Shown here in pieces: positions 63,915-64,000 of a stretch of DNA of 64,000 bases. This stretch comes from an uncultured Alphaproteobacteria bacterium (lineage in GTDB: Bacteria > Pseudomonadota > Alphaproteobacteria > HIMB59 > GCA-002718135). The stretch spans positions 48,643-112,642 of the forward strand of contig CACIQI010000004.1 of assembly GCA_902588745.1 (NCBI GenBank). The letters run 5' to 3'. How positions within the stretch are numbered: position 1 is the first letter of the stretch; each line of letters starts with the position of its first letter. The position numbers and the translations under genes were made by a program. The notes under the pieces are model-generated. The model was not told the DNA's origin and made no database searches. It worked only from the letters and a program-made list of their open reading frames with translations.

Positions 63915-64000
63915 AGCTTACAAATAAAGAATTCATTAAAATCATAGAAAAAAAATACACTTTTGAGAAAAAACCTTTGGTTGCTGTAGCAGTTTCTGGT
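63911..64000 (+). CDS. tilS: tRNA(Ile)-lysidine synthase TilS, N-terminal fragment
   Basis: The first 30 residues run off the right edge: a basic start, then PLVAVAVSG, the beginning of the PP-loop (SGGxDS) of TilS. It overlaps the cpoB stop (ATGA), and cpoB-tilS order is standard in alphaproteobacteria. TilS makes lysidine in tRNA-Ile2. The rest lies outside the window. Confidence 0.85.
   Translation, partial: MKLTNKEFIKIIEKKYTFEKKPLVAVAVSG

Overview
The window looks like ordinary chromosome from a streamlined, AT-rich (roughly 30% G+C by eye) marine-type alphaproteobacterium. Evidence: alphaproteobacterial gene orders (tolQRAB-pal-cpoB-tilS after yebC, tkt-gap ahead of efp, a coiled-coil gene before zapA), the alphaproteobacterial proteins TrcR (DUF1013) and DUF1192, heterotetrameric sarcosine oxidase, and very tight packing. 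No gap between genes exceeds 300 bases. No phage, insertion sequence or CRISPR array was seen. I do not assign a clade; SAR11/HIMB59-like lineages are compatible.

Layout: 1-452 holds the start of an ABC substrate-binding protein that appears to lack its N-terminal lobe. 585-1571 is a di-iron membrane hydroxylase. 1629-7250 is the four-gene ligase-associated DNA repair set (ATP-dependent ligase, MBL-fold exonuclease, Lhr-like helicase, PdeM phosphoesterase), split into two divergent pairs. 7238-10809 carries membrane and exported proteins of poorly known function (DUF4149, TPR, DUF4396, ASPIC/UnbV, a Cys-rich protein). 10972-11744 has tRNA-Gln(TTG) and tRNA-Arg(ACG) around an SH3 protein. A GT61-type glycosyltransferase, SppA and a CIRCE-controlled groESL operon follow, then GPx, MscS, an AI-2E-type exporter, RecX, an ABC-2 permease, argD-argF, a lipoprotein, TrkH, ApaG and an OmpA-type lipoprotein.

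25614-43359 is the metabolic core: a methyl-group (C1) catabolism region. It has a DmdA-like THF-dependent demethylase, a dimethylglycine/sarcosine dehydrogenase followed by EtfB, EtfA and ETF-ubiquinone oxidoreductase, then on the other strand sarcosine oxidase soxB-soxD-soxA-soxG, formate-THF ligase (fhs) and a divergent methylene-THF reductase. Together these can strip methyl groups from N- or S-methylated osmolytes onto THF, pass electrons to ubiquinone or O2, and release formate with ATP gain. A 5-formyl-THF cyclo-ligase at 56254 supports the same folate pool. FolD or an equivalent is not in the window.

43393-49808 carries TrhO, ribosomal protein bL33 and a photolyase/FAD-oxidoreductase/DUF1365/Cfa/DUF2878 operon typical of light and singlet-oxygen membrane responses. 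49805-55565 has TrcR, DUF1192, bL31, SuhB, EF-P, a small unknown protein, GAPDH and transketolase, with pgk and fba missing from the usual cluster. 55651-64000 has a ZauP-like coiled coil, ZapA, the cyclo-ligase, a YmdB-like phosphoesterase, YebC, a small PD-(D/E)XK nuclease where ruvCAB usually sits, and the Tol-Pal operon running into tilS at the right edge.

At the genome scale, seven of nine convergent gene pairs overlap or abut, three of them sharing a single TTAA as both stop codons. The other two have clear hairpin terminators. The best leads are the DmdA-like enzyme in its redox/C1 context, the substrate-binding protein missing its N-lobe, and the nuclease replacing ruvCAB.
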